From positions 1 through 41,594 of the forward strand of contig CAJCIC010000012.1 of NCBI GenBank assembly GCA_903970185.1: a DNA stretch of 41,594 bases, written 5' to 3'. Below the pieces are notes generated by a model. The model saw nothing but the letters and a program-made list of their open reading frames with translations. It did not search any database and was not told the origin of the DNA. Below are positions 29,407 to 37,757 of this stretch, one piece after another. Origin of the DNA: Gammaproteobacteria bacterium. GTDB taxonomy: Bacteria > Pseudomonadota > Gammaproteobacteria > Burkholderiales > Burkholderiaceae_D. A program made the translations under genes and the position numbers. Position 1 is the stretch's first letter; each line of letters starts with the position of its first letter.

Positions 29407-29610
29407 CGTTAGTCTGTGCTTGGGAAGCCCTCCGACATGGCGATGGGTGTTACTGCGCCGGGAAGATTCGGTCGCACTCTACGGTCGGCAAAGCACCAGG
29501 CGTGATTTCCTGAAAGAGATCCACGCGTTCGTCGCTTCAGGGTGCGCGCTGAAAGCGCGGCATCTGCGCGATGTCGTATTTCGCAGGGCGCCCGGCGCGA
29601 CAAGCAGGCT

Positions 29611-29961
29611 TCAATTCGCGAGGGCGGTGATCATCTCGAGGACTTCGATCGACGTGCCTGGCGCATGGAAATGCGGGTGTCCGCGCATCAGCATCAGTGC
29701 ATCCTGCGCGGATTCAGCGCTGAGAATGACATAGCCAGTCGTATCCGAGCGTATCGGTTTCGTCGTCGTTTCGGTCATGCGTTGCGCATGATCGACCGGC
29801 GAGCCCCTGTCAACGATCGCGCCGCCACACTTGTCATACCAGGCTGTCCAGGCGGCCATGCCGGCCTTCATCTGCTCGGGTGGCGCCTTGGCGAAGAGTT
29901 CTGACACGCTAACCGGGTTGGTCGTCGGGTCCCACTTGAAAAGTACCAGAAATTTTTTCAT
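29611..29961 (-). CDS. YCII-related (DGPF-type) small protein
   Basis: 116 residues with the ferredoxin-like YCII/DGPF fold: MKKFLVLFKW at the start, a middle WTAWYDKCGGAIVDRGSPV strand-turn and the closing GYVILSAESAQDALMLMRGHPHF. Proteins of this type are cytoplasmic and often sit beside sigma factors or metabolic enzymes; the reaction, if any, is not known. It lies 66 bases downstream of the amidohydrolase gene on the same strand and is probably cotranscribed. No ribosome site precedes the ATG. Confidence 0.82.
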   Translation of the reverse strand: MKKFLVLFKWDPTTNPVSVSELFAKAPPEQMKAGMAAWTAWYDKCGGAIVDRGSPVDHAQRMTETTTKPIRSDTTGYVILSAESAQDALMLMRGHPHFHAPGTSIEVLEMITALAN

Positions 29962-30027
29962 CGAATGCGCGCCACGGGATCAGGTGAGCAATGACCACCG
30001 ACGAGACTACGCCTAATTTTCTGCGCG

Positions 30028-30936
30028 TCAATCGCCGGCGGCGAGGGAAGTCGGTTTTTCCTCGGTGACACGGGCTTCCAGCTTGAGAAGGCGCATGGCA
30101 TTTTTCTTGAGAATCAGTTCATGCACCTCAGGTTTGAATCCGGCAACGGTGAAATCCTCCATCCAGCGATCGGGCGTGATCAGGGGAAAGTCGGAGCCAA
30201 ACAGCATGCGCTCGCGCAGCAGCGTATTGGCGTATTGCACGAGCTGCTTGGGAAAGTACTTGGGCGACCATCCCGACAGGTCGATCCAGACGTTGGGCTT
30301 GTGCAGACAAACCGAGAGAGCTTCGTCCTGCCAGGGCCAGGAAGGATGGGCCATGACGATTTGCATGTCCGGGAAATCGATCGCGACCTGATCGAGGTGC
30401 ATCGGATTTGAATACTCCAGCTTTAACGATCCGCCGCAGCGCATGCCGCTACCGATGCCCGAGTGGCCGGTATGAAAAATGGCCGGCAGCTTGAATTCGG
30501 CAATCACTTCGTAGATCGGATACGCCATGCGGTCGTAGGGATGAAAATTCTGCAGGGTGGGATGAAACTTGAAGCCCTTGACGGCGCCCGATTCGGCAAG
30601 GCGCCGCGCTTCGCGTGCTCCCATCTTGCCCTTGTGCGGGTCGATGCTTGCAAAAGCGATCAGGATGTCCGAATTCTTCGCCGCCGCCTCGGCAATCTCC
30701 TCATTGGGAATGCGCACGCGGCCGATGTGCGATTCGGCATCGACCGTGAACATGACCAGCCCGATCTTGCGTTCACGATAGTAGGCAATGGTTTCCTCAA
30801 TCGTCGGGCGCCGGCTCGATTTGAAGTACTTGTCGGCAGCCCGGTCATATTCCTCGCCGTAGCTGTCAAACGGATTCCAGCACGAGATCTCGGCATGGGT
30901 GTGGACGTCTATCGCGATCATGCCTTCGGTGTTCAT
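30028..30936 (-). CDS. Amidohydrolase-2 family metal-dependent hydrolase/decarboxylase
   Basis: 302 residues, TIM-barrel amidohydrolase of the ACMSD/amidohydrolase-2 group. Metal ligands are seen in order: His12 and His14 (IDVHTH), His in FKFHP and IFHTGHSG, His in MAHPSWPW and Asp in FGSDFPL. Relatives include decarboxylases of aromatic acids and ring or ketoacyl-CoA hydrolases of phenylpropanoid breakdown. The substrate cannot be assigned. GAGGAAAAGAGCG before the ATG at 30936 supports the start. It diverges from the catalase-like gene across a region with a strong hairpin. Confidence 0.85.
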   Translation of the reverse strand: MNTEGMIAIDVHTHAEISCWNPFDSYGEEYDRAADKYFKSSRRPTIEETIAYYRERKIGLVMFTVDAESHIGRVRIPNEEIAEAAAKNSDILIAFASIDPHKGKMGAREARRLAESGAVKGFKFHPTLQNFHPYDRMAYPIYEVIAEFKLPAIFHTGHSGIGSGMRCGGSLKLEYSNPMHLDQVAIDFPDMQIVMAHPSWPWQDEALSVCLHKPNVWIDLSGWSPKYFPKQLVQYANTLLRERMLFGSDFPLITPDRWMEDFTVAGFKPEVHELILKKNAMRLLKLEARVTEEKPTSLAAGD

Positions 30937-30989
30937 CGCTCTTTTCCTCGGGTTGCCTTCATGGCGCCAGTGTATTTCAAACCAGAGGG

Positions 30990-31012
30990 GAGACGCGCCA
31001 AGGGCGCGTCTC
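30990..31012. promoter_or_regulatory. 10-bp perfect inverted repeat with 3-base spacer between divergent genes
   Basis: GAGACGCGCC (30990-30999) and GGCGCGTCTC (31003-31012) flank AAG. It lies between divergent starts at 30936 and 31080, where a terminator would serve no gene. An operator shared by both genes or an mRNA leader hairpin is more likely. Confidence 0.4.
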
Positions 31013-31079
31013 TTGCTGTGTGCTTGCCACCTGCCGTCATGCGGTCCCGTTCTAAAGCAGTCCGCCCCAAGGAAAGATC

Positions 31080-32180
31080 ATGCCTACCCGACCTGCGCCA
31101 ATCCCGTTCGATCCATCGTTTGAAGTCGCAGAAGAGGATGAAGAAAAGTCGATTCTCGAGCTGATCGAGACCCTGCGCAGCATTTCGGAGAAAACCTACG
31201 CTGATTCCGGGCATGCCTTGCGCAGCGTGCACGCCAAGTCCCATGGCATCATCAACGCTGAATTGAGGGTCCTGGAGGACCTGCCCGAGGCGCTCGCACA
31301 GGGCCTTTTTGCCCAGCCAGGCAGCTATCCCGTGGTGATGCGCCTGTCGACCACGCCAGGCGACGTGCTTGATGACAACGTCTCAACGCCACGGGGCCTG
31401 GCACTCAAGGTGGTTGGCGTGAACGGACCACGCCTTCCCGGTTCAGAAGGCGATGTGTCGCAGGATTTTGTTCTGGTTAACGGGCCGACTTTCAATGCGC
31501 CCGGGATCAAGGGGTTCTTGAAGAATCTGAAACTGCTGGCCAGGACCACGGACGTGGCCGAAGGCCTGAAGAAGGGCTTGTCGTTCGCCCTGCGCGGCAT
31601 CGAGAGCGTGATCGAGAAGGCGGGCGGCAAGAGTGCGACACTGATTGCGCTCGGAGGCCACCCGGAGACGCACATCCTTGGCGAGACCTTCTATAGCCAG
31701 GCGCCGCTCCTCTATGGCCGATATGTCGCCAAGCTTCTCGTGGCGCCGGTCTCAAGCGGACTCGTAGCCCTCAAGAATGCCGCCATCGACATGACTGATC
31801 GCCCCGATGCCCTGCGCGCTGCGGTGAGCGAGCACTTCGCATCATCGGGGGCCGAGTGGGAACTGCGCGTACAGCTTTTGACCAATCGCGACACGATGCC
31901 CATCGAGGACGCATCGATACCCTGGCCCGAAGATGAGAGTCCGTACCTGCCGGTCGCGCGCATCATTGCCAGCGCGCAGCCGACCTTTAGCGAAAAGAGC
32001 AACGACGCCTCTGACCACGCGCTCGCCTTCAGTCCGTGGCAGGGGCTTGCCGCGCACAGGCCGCTCGGCTCGATCATGCGTGCGCGCAAGGCGTCCTACG
32101 AGATGTCACGACGCTTTCGCGCCGAACACTCGTCTGCCATCCCCGCCGAGCTCGAGGTCAGAGCCGAAGTCGAGGACTGA
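31080..32180 (+). CDS. Catalase-like haem protein
   Basis: 366 residues, shorter than true catalases (about 480-750) and like the minimal catalase-related family. The distal His is in SVHAKSHG (His51), followed by VVMRLSTTPGD (catalase VRFST-like), RGLALKVVG (RGFALKFYT-like) and QDFVLVNGPTF. A possible proximal haem Tyr with the catalase R-x3-Y spacing is RKASY (Arg336, Tyr340). No signal peptide. Peroxide or lipid-hydroperoxide chemistry is plausible but unproven. AAGGAAAG lies before the ATG. The gene converges with the small lipoprotein gene. Confidence 0.82.
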   Translation: MPTRPAPIPFDPSFEVAEEDEEKSILELIETLRSISEKTYADSGHALRSVHAKSHGIINAELRVLEDLPEALAQGLFAQPGSYPVVMRLSTTPGDVLDDNVSTPRGLALKVVGVNGPRLPGSEGDVSQDFVLVNGPTFNAPGIKGFLKNLKLLARTTDVAEGLKKGLSFALRGIESVIEKAGGKSATLIALGGHPETHILGETFYSQAPLLYGRYVAKLLVAPVSSGLVALKNAAIDMTDRPDALRAAVSEHFASSGAEWELRVQLLTNRDTMPIEDASIPWPEDESPYLPVARIIASAQPTFSEKSNDASDHALAFSPWQGLAAHRPLGSIMRARKASYEMSRRFRAEHSSAIPAELEVRAEVED

Positions 32181-32202
32181 AGCGCACTAAGTCCGCGGGC
32201 GA

Positions 32203-32430
32203 CTACTGGTTGCCCGGTGCGATCGGCACGTTGTTGACACTCGTGACGCTGGTGATCGGGCTAACCGACGTGGCGCCATGGCGGGCGAGATGGCTGCCGG
32301 TCGGGATATCGTCGGATGAAACCGGGGTGGCGGACCCTTGCGGCTGCGCGGTTCCAGCCGGGCTCGTTGCGCAGCTTGCGAGCAGCAACAGCACGAGGGC
32401 GGAGCAAATCCTGTGGGGCGCGAAAGTCAT
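32203..32430 (-). CDS. Small predicted lipoprotein
   Basis: 75 residues from the ATG at 32430, with AGGA seven bases upstream; an in-frame start at 32487 would put extra residues before the signal peptide. MTFAPHRICSALVLLLLASCATSP is a lipoprotein signal peptide with lipobox LLAS-Cys. The mature ~56 residues are Ser/Thr/Pro/Gly-rich with no known domain. Residues SP after ATSP do not form an inner-membrane retention Asp at +2, so outer-membrane sorting is likely. Convergent with the catalase-like gene, 22 bases apart. Confidence 0.65.
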   Translation of the reverse strand: MTFAPHRICSALVLLLLASCATSPAGTAQPQGSATPVSSDDIPTGSHLARHGATSVSPITSVTSVNNVPIAPGNQ

Positions 32431-32625
32431 GAACGTGTCCTGAATCCGAAAGTGGATAATCGTCCATGAGTTGTCGCGCGATGGCAATCAAGGCGTTGCA
32501 CGAAAGCTGCGCGTAGGCCCTGACCATTGACTTTTCTGCCATTTCGGGGTGCTCTTGCAAGGCGTCTTGGGTGGGCCTGCTGCGCCTTGTGCAGGCGCGC
32601 GAGCGCGCGGGTTTGAGGAGGGACC

Positions 32626-33234
32626 ATGTGTGGACGGTATCAGGTCGAGAGCGACTGGTCGGACTTTCCTGTCGTCAGGATTCCGGAGCAGTTCGTAGCC
32701 AGCGACGATGTGCGGCCCACCGACCTGATGCCTGTCGTTCGAATCGGCGCTGCCGGCGAGTGGGTGGCGGAGATGCGTCGCTGGGGGTTTTTGCGAATGT
32801 GGCCGGGGGCGAGCGGCAAGTGGATCAAACGTGCGCTTTTCAACGCCAAGGGCGAGGAGCTCGAATCAAAGCGCGCGTTCCGGGAGGCTTACGCCAAGGC
32901 GCGCTGCCTGGTGCCGATGTCAGCCTGGTATGAGTGGCCCGTCATCGCCGGAAAAAAGACGCGCGTACGCATCGGCCTTAGGCATCAGCGCATGTTCGCA
33001 GCTGCCGGGCTGTTTGAGACGTCGAAGGATCCCAAGGATGGCGCGTCGGTCGACACCTTCACGATCGTTACCGTACCCCCCAACCAGATCCTTGGCACGA
33101 CGCACGACCGGGCGCCGCTCGTGCTTTTTGGCGCTGACTATGAGCGCTGGCTCGAAGGCGGCGTTGTGGCCCGGCAACTGATCGGCGCGCATGCGGATAA
33201 CGACGCCTTCGTCGTCGAGCCGGTGGCCTCCTAG
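32626..33234 (+). CDS. SRAP domain protein (YedK/HMCES family, SOS response-associated)
   Basis: 202 residues. After Met removal, Cys2 (MCGRY) can form the covalent thiazolidine link to abasic sites in single-stranded DNA. Other family residues are seen: Asn in FNAKGEEL, Glu in CLVPMSAWYEW and His in GTTHDRAPLVL. Known relatives shield abasic sites during replication and are often near SOS polymerase genes. GAGGAGGGACC before the ATG is a strong ribosome site. It ends 1 base before the convergent dnaE2 stop. The Asn motif is FNAKGE rather than the common INARAE form. Confidence 0.92.
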   Translation: MCGRYQVESDWSDFPVVRIPEQFVASDDVRPTDLMPVVRIGAAGEWVAEMRRWGFLRMWPGASGKWIKRALFNAKGEELESKRAFREAYAKARCLVPMSAWYEWPVIAGKKTRVRIGLRHQRMFAAAGLFETSKDPKDGASVDTFTIVTVPPNQILGTTHDRAPLVLFGADYERWLEGGVVARQLIGAHADNDAFVVEPVAS

Positions 33235-33235
33235 G

Positions 33236-36200
33236 CTAGTGGAAATCGCGGCTGTCGACGTGCAGCTGCCCAAGCAGATGCGAATGATCGACAAGTCTTC
33301 GTGCGACAAGGTGGCGCACTTCGCCTTCGCGCTGCCAAACGCCATACACGGTCAGCAGCATCGAGCCTAATAGCTCGCGGCGCTGACGGCTACTGACATC
33401 GTTCCAGACGATGATATTGGTGCATCCGGTCTCGTCTTCGAGCGTCACGAAAATCACACCCTTGGCAGTCGAGGGTCGCTGGCGCACGGTGACGATGCCA
33501 CTCGTGCGCGCCAGTCTTCCATTCGGGTAATCGCGTAACTCCTCGGCTGTTGACAGCCGCATGCGCGCAAGCCTCGGTCGGAGCAGGGCAAGCGGATGGC
33601 GTCTTAGCGTCAGTCCGATACTGGCGTAGTCGGCGGCGATTTCCTGGCCTTCGAGAGCCCTTTGAATGACGGCGTCGGGCTCCTTGACAGGGGCCTCGCG
33701 CATCATGCCGATATCGCGTCCGAGCGCGGCTACGGCCCAGCGCGCGTGGCGCCTGTGACCGGCGATCGCTGCCAGCGCATCGGCAGCCGCCAGAAGTTCG
33801 AGATCGCGACTTGACAGTGCTGCCCTGCGGCAAAGGTCGTCGCAGTCATCAAAGGCGCGCTCGCGTCTGGCGCGGACGATGCGCTCGATGGCTTCTCGAG
33901 TCAGTCCCTTGATCGCGTTAAAGCCAATGCGCAGCGCCGCCGAGGAGGCATTTCTTAAGCCAGGATTTTCTTCGAGGGTGCATTCGTCCATGCTGACACT
34001 GATATCGACAGGACGCACGTCGATGCCATGCCGTCGCCCATCCTGGATGAGTTGCGAAGGCGAATAAAAACCCATCGGCTGGCTATTGAGCATGGCGCAA
34101 AGAAACGCAGCCGGTTCGTGGCACTTGAGCCAGGACGAGACATAGACCAAAAGAGCGAAGCTCGCCGCGTGCGATTCAGGAAAGCCGTATTCCCCGAAGC
34201 CCTCGATCTGGCGAAAGATCTGATCGGCAAATTCGCGCGTATAGCCGCGAGCGGTCATGCCATCGATGATGCGCGCGTGAAACGGGCCCAGGCCGCCCTT
34301 GCGTTTCCACGCCGACATCGAACGCCTGAGCTGGTCGGCCTCGCCGGTGGAAAATCCTGCGGCAAGAACGGCAAGCTGCATGACCTGTTCCTGGAAGATC
34401 GGCACGCCCAGCGTGCGCTCGAGCGCCGAGCGCACTTCGGGACTTGGATAGGTGATGGCTTCCTTGCCCTGGCGGCGCCTCAGGTAGGGGTGCACCATGC
34501 CACCCTGGATCGGGCCTGGACGGACGATGGCGACTTCGACGACGAGATCGTAGAAGGTCGCAGGACGCAGCCGCGGCAGCATGCTCATCTGCGCCCGTGA
34601 CTCGATCTGGAACACCCCGACCGTGTCGGCCTGCGCGATCATGGCGTAGGTCTGCGGATCTTCTGCCGGGACGTCTTGCATGCGAAAGCGGCGCCCATAA
34701 CGCGTCGATACCAGATCGAGTGCACGCCTGATGGCCGAGAGCATGCCAAGCGCCAGAACGTCGACCTTGAGCAGCCCCAAGGCCTCGAGATCATCCTTGT
34801 CCCACTGGATCACCGAGCGATCGGGCATCGCCGCATTTTCGATGGGCACCATGCGCGATAAACGATCGCGGCTGATGACAAAGCCGCCGACGTGTTGCGA
34901 CAGATGGCGTGGAAAACGCAGCAACGTGTTGACCATGGTGCCAAGCTTCACGATCACCGGGCTTTCCGGATCGAAGCCATGTTCGATCAGGCGGTCGCGC
35001 TCAACCCCTGCGCCATCCCACCAGGCGTGCGAGCTCGACAGTCGTGAAAGGCGCTGCAAGTCGATGCCAAAGGCGCTGCCGACATCGCGAATCGCCGAGC
35101 GCGGGCGGTAACTGATGACGGTGGCAGCAATGGCGGCCCGATCGCGTCCGTAACGATCGTAGATGTACTGGATCACTTCCTCGCGGCGCTGGTGCTCGAA
35201 ATCGACGTCGATATCGGGCGGCTCGCCGCGTTCACGCGAGATGAAGCGCTCAAACAGCAGGTTGCCCCGGGCAGGATCAACCTCGGTGATGCCAAGGCAA
35301 TAGCACACGGCTGAATTGGCCGCCGAGCCGCGCCCCTGACAAAGAATCTCCTTTGAGCGGGCGAAGCGCACAATGTCAAAGACGGTCAGGAAATACGACT
35401 CGTAGCCGAGATCGGCAATCAGTGCCAGTTCGTGCTCGATCTGGCTTAACACCGCCGTGCTCGCGCCCTCCGGATAGCGCAAGGCAAGTCCCTCGTTGAC
35501 CATGCGACGCAGGTAGCTCGCGTGGGTTTCGCCTTTGGGCACGACTTCTTCAGGGTATTCGTAGCGCAATTCGTCAAGCGAGAAGCTGCAGCGCCTGGCG
35601 ATCACCACGCTTTCTTCGAGCAAGGCTCGATCGTAAAGACGCGCCAGATGCAACTTGTTGCGCAGATGCTGCTCGGCGTTCTGGCGCAATTGCGTGCCGC
35701 AGGCATCAAGCGGCAGTCCAAGGCGGATTGCAGTGAGCGTGTCTTGCAGCGGCTTTCTCGAGCGCACATGCATTTCCACATCGCCTGCTGCTGTCAGTGG
35801 CACAGCACTTTTTGCGCTTGCCGTGCGCAGCCGGTCCAAAAGCAGATCGTCATCGAGGCGGTGCAGGAGTTCCACGGCCAGCCACGCGCGCGTACCGAAG
35901 ACGCGCTTCATCCAGGTGGCATCTGCAAGCACGGTGGCAAGCGAAGCGCCGGGATCAGCGACGTAGAGCACAAGGCAATCGGGCAGGCCGGCAAGATGAG
36001 GTGCGTCAGTTGCGCCATCGAGATCGGCCTGCAACAGGCGGTAGCTGCCCTTGCCTGCACGCCGGCGTGCAAGGGTGATGAGTTCGGCGAGGTTGCCATA
36101 GCCTTTGCGGTTGGTTGCAAGCACCACCAGGCGTTGCCCTTCTGCGGTCGTGAATTCGCTGCCAATGACAAGGTGCAGGCCGACTTCCTTGGCGGCCACG

Positions 36201-36364
36201 TGCGCCCTGACAACACCGGCAAGCGAGCACTCGTCGGTAATGGCCAGCGCAAAGTAGCCAAGCGCGTGGGCGCGCCTAACCAACTCTTCACCGTGCGAGG
36301 CACCGCGCAGGAAGCTGAAATTGGAGCAGCAGTGCAGCTCCGCATAGGGGGGAACGACGCTCAT
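33236..36364 (-). CDS. dnaE2: Error-prone DNA polymerase DnaE2
   Basis: 1042 residues, the normal size of DnaE2/ImuC. C-family polymerase that bypasses DNA lesions together with ImuA and ImuB. The N-terminal PHP domain starts YAELHCCSNFSFLRGASH. The polymerase palm has GRGSAANSAVCYCLGI and the catalytic Asp cluster PPDIDVDFEHQRREE. Fingers, HhH and OB regions follow (VTLEDETGCTNIIVWNDV). The ATG at 36364 overlaps the stop of the upstream nuclease gene as ATGA, so dnaE2 is translationally coupled to it. It is the last gene of the leftward cassette. Expression is expected from the promoter at 40058-40086. Confidence 0.95.
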   Translation of the reverse strand: MSVVPPYAELHCCSNFSFLRGASHGEELVRRAHALGYFALAITDECSLAGVVRAHVAAKEVGLHLVIGSEFTTAEGQRLVVLATNRKGYGNLAELITLARRRAGKGSYRLLQADLDGATDAPHLAGLPDCLVLYVADPGASLATVLADATWMKRVFGTRAWLAVELLHRLDDDLLLDRLRTASAKSAVPLTAAGDVEMHVRSRKPLQDTLTAIRLGLPLDACGTQLRQNAEQHLRNKLHLARLYDRALLEESVVIARRCSFSLDELRYEYPEEVVPKGETHASYLRRMVNEGLALRYPEGASTAVLSQIEHELALIADLGYESYFLTVFDIVRFARSKEILCQGRGSAANSAVCYCLGITEVDPARGNLLFERFISRERGEPPDIDVDFEHQRREEVIQYIYDRYGRDRAAIAATVISYRPRSAIRDVGSAFGIDLQRLSRLSSSHAWWDGAGVERDRLIEHGFDPESPVIVKLGTMVNTLLRFPRHLSQHVGGFVISRDRLSRMVPIENAAMPDRSVIQWDKDDLEALGLLKVDVLALGMLSAIRRALDLVSTRYGRRFRMQDVPAEDPQTYAMIAQADTVGVFQIESRAQMSMLPRLRPATFYDLVVEVAIVRPGPIQGGMVHPYLRRRQGKEAITYPSPEVRSALERTLGVPIFQEQVMQLAVLAAGFSTGEADQLRRSMSAWKRKGGLGPFHARIIDGMTARGYTREFADQIFRQIEGFGEYGFPESHAASFALLVYVSSWLKCHEPAAFLCAMLNSQPMGFYSPSQLIQDGRRHGIDVRPVDISVSMDECTLEENPGLRNASSAALRIGFNAIKGLTREAIERIVRARRERAFDDCDDLCRRAALSSRDLELLAAADALAAIAGHRRHARWAVAALGRDIGMMREAPVKEPDAVIQRALEGQEIAADYASIGLTLRRHPLALLRPRLARMRLSTAEELRDYPNGRLARTSGIVTVRQRPSTAKGVIFVTLEDETGCTNIIVWNDVSSRQRRELLGSMLLTVYGVWQREGEVRHLVARRLVDHSHLLGQLHVDSRDFH

Positions 36365-37752
36365 CGAAACGATGCGCGATCAACGATCTCGATGCGGTCC
36401 TTAAGGCCGCCCATGCGTTTTGACAGGAGACGGTAGACGTCGCGGTCAAAGCCTTTTCGGCCGTGCTCAAGAAGCGCAGGAATGTCCGAGCGCACCGGCG
36501 TTGTGCCAAGGTAGGCCCAGCCATCGATCAGATGCCAGCTCTTGCCCTCGCGAATCGCGATCGGCCCCGGATAGTCCCAGGCCTGCAGGCGCATCGGCAG
36601 CAAGGCTTCGAGCACGCGCCGGTCATGTTCGCTGCGTTGCTCGGCGCCGTGACATGCGCCCTTGCAGCGCTTGACCTGACTTGAAAAGCACGGCGTCCCC
36701 GACGGGGTCTTGTCAAGGCCAAGGAGGGCGGGACAAAGATCGAATGCATCGGCGATGTGACGCAGGGCCGATTTGGCCTGCTGCACACCGGTAAAAAGAC
36801 CATAGAGATCCTCGTCCTGATCGAAAAACAGATCGTTTGCACTGGCAACAGTCAGGCGCAAGGCGCCGTTTCTGAGGGTCGCGCGCCAGGCGTAGAGATC
36901 GTCGTGACGACGAAGCAGGCGGTTATAGGGAGGGGCGTCGCGCTTGATCTGCTGCGCTTCCAAAAGCAGTGCGCCAAGTTCGCCCGCGGTTTGCGTCCAG
37001 TCGATGTGACTGACCTGCTGGCATAGCTCCATTTCGTGCTCGTCACGATGGTCCGCGGAAAAATGGGACAGCACGCGACGCCTGAGGTCGTTGGCTTTGC
37101 CGATATAGAGCACCTGGCCGTGGCGATTGAAGAAGCGGTAGACGCCGTGACGTGCGGGCAGCTCGTCGATCAGGCCCGGGTCAAGATGGGCCGGCAGGCT
37201 TGGCTGGGCGGTGAGTTTTTTGATCGCCGCATCGATCAGATCGACAGGCTCGGTGGCATGGATTTTCTGCCAGAACTGCCAGATCAGGCGGGCATCGCCC
37301 AAGGCGCGATGGCGCTCGCTGACTTCGAGTCGGTGGCGCTCGATCAAGGTATCGAGGTTGTGACGGCTAAAGCCCGGATAGAGCCGTCGAGACAGCTTGA
37401 CCGTGCACAGCACGACCGGGCGAAACGGCATGCCTACACGCTTGAATTCGCTTTTGAGAAAGCCGTGATCAAAGCGCGCATTGTGGGCAATGAAAAGGCG
37501 TGCATTCAGGCGCTCGTAAATTTCCTCGGCGATTTGGGCGAAGGTCGGCGCATTTCTCACCATGTCATCGGAGATCCCGGTCAGCTGTGAGATGAAGGGC
37601 GGAATCGGGATTTCAGGATTGACAAGCGAAGACCACTCGCAAACACCGTTTTCACTGACTTCGACGATGCCAACTTCAGTGATGCGATCGGAGGTCGAAA
37701 AGGCCCCCGTGGTCTCGAGATCAACAAACGCCAGCGGGGTTTCAAGACGCAT
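36361..37752 (-). CDS. DEDDh 3'-5' exonuclease fused to a GIY-YIG (UvrC-N/Cho-like) nuclease
   Basis: 463 residues from the ATG at 37752, five bases after the imuB stop; an upstream ATG at 37785 overlapping imuB is possible. Residues 1-170 are a DnaQ-type exonuclease with all five active residues: Asp11, Glu13 (VDLETTG), Asp95 (ARFDHGF), His148 and Asp153 (HRALGDA). Residues ~197-285 are a GIY-YIG domain: GVY 203-205, YIG 216-218, Glu265 (ALLLEAQQIK) and PPYNR. A UvrC-like Cys cluster follows (PCFSSQVKRCKGACHG). The fusion type is known elsewhere, and Cho is an SOS-induced 3' incision nuclease in E. coli. Its place inside an imu cassette is unusual. Both nucleases look active. Confidence 0.9.
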   Translation of the reverse strand: MRLETPLAFVDLETTGAFSTSDRITEVGIVEVSENGVCEWSSLVNPEIPIPPFISQLTGISDDMVRNAPTFAQIAEEIYERLNARLFIAHNARFDHGFLKSEFKRVGMPFRPVVLCTVKLSRRLYPGFSRHNLDTLIERHRLEVSERHRALGDARLIWQFWQKIHATEPVDLIDAAIKKLTAQPSLPAHLDPGLIDELPARHGVYRFFNRHGQVLYIGKANDLRRRVLSHFSADHRDEHEMELCQQVSHIDWTQTAGELGALLLEAQQIKRDAPPYNRLLRRHDDLYAWRATLRNGALRLTVASANDLFFDQDEDLYGLFTGVQQAKSALRHIADAFDLCPALLGLDKTPSGTPCFSSQVKRCKGACHGAEQRSEHDRRVLEALLPMRLQAWDYPGPIAIREGKSWHLIDGWAYLGTTPVRSDIPALLEHGRKGFDRDVYRLLSKRMGGLKDRIEIVDRASFR

Positions 37753-37757
37753 GGTGA

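Larger units (their letters stand above)
29127..29610. other. Hairpin-rich non-coding region upstream of the pseudo-receiver gene
   Basis: About 480 bases without a convincing gene. It contains an 8-T run at 29135-29142, a TTGACG at 29154-29159, two mutually exclusive hairpins (29191-29209 and 29201-29226), a 16-base palindrome at 29287-29302 and a 10-bp hairpin at 29373-29406. GATGGCAGC occurs twice (29220 and 29334). Open frames on both strands here have no ribosome site or known motif. It may be a regulatory leader or a structured RNA; the strand is not known. Confidence 0.4.

Noticed and set aside
29154..29513. A 119-codon plus-strand frame in the gene-free region
   Set aside because: It starts at TTG without a ribosome site and its product matches no family; the stretch is better explained by inverted repeats.
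29127..29610. c-di-GMP (GEMM) or cobalamin riboswitch upstream of the c-di-GMP gene
   Set aside because: The conserved core sequences of these classes, as far as I can recall them, were not found on either strand.
29351..29734. A 127-codon plus-strand frame with a segment reading RRDFLKEIHAFVASG
   Set aside because: It runs about 120 bases antisense into the YCII-like gene and lacks a ribosome site; a small real gene is not excluded but not supported.
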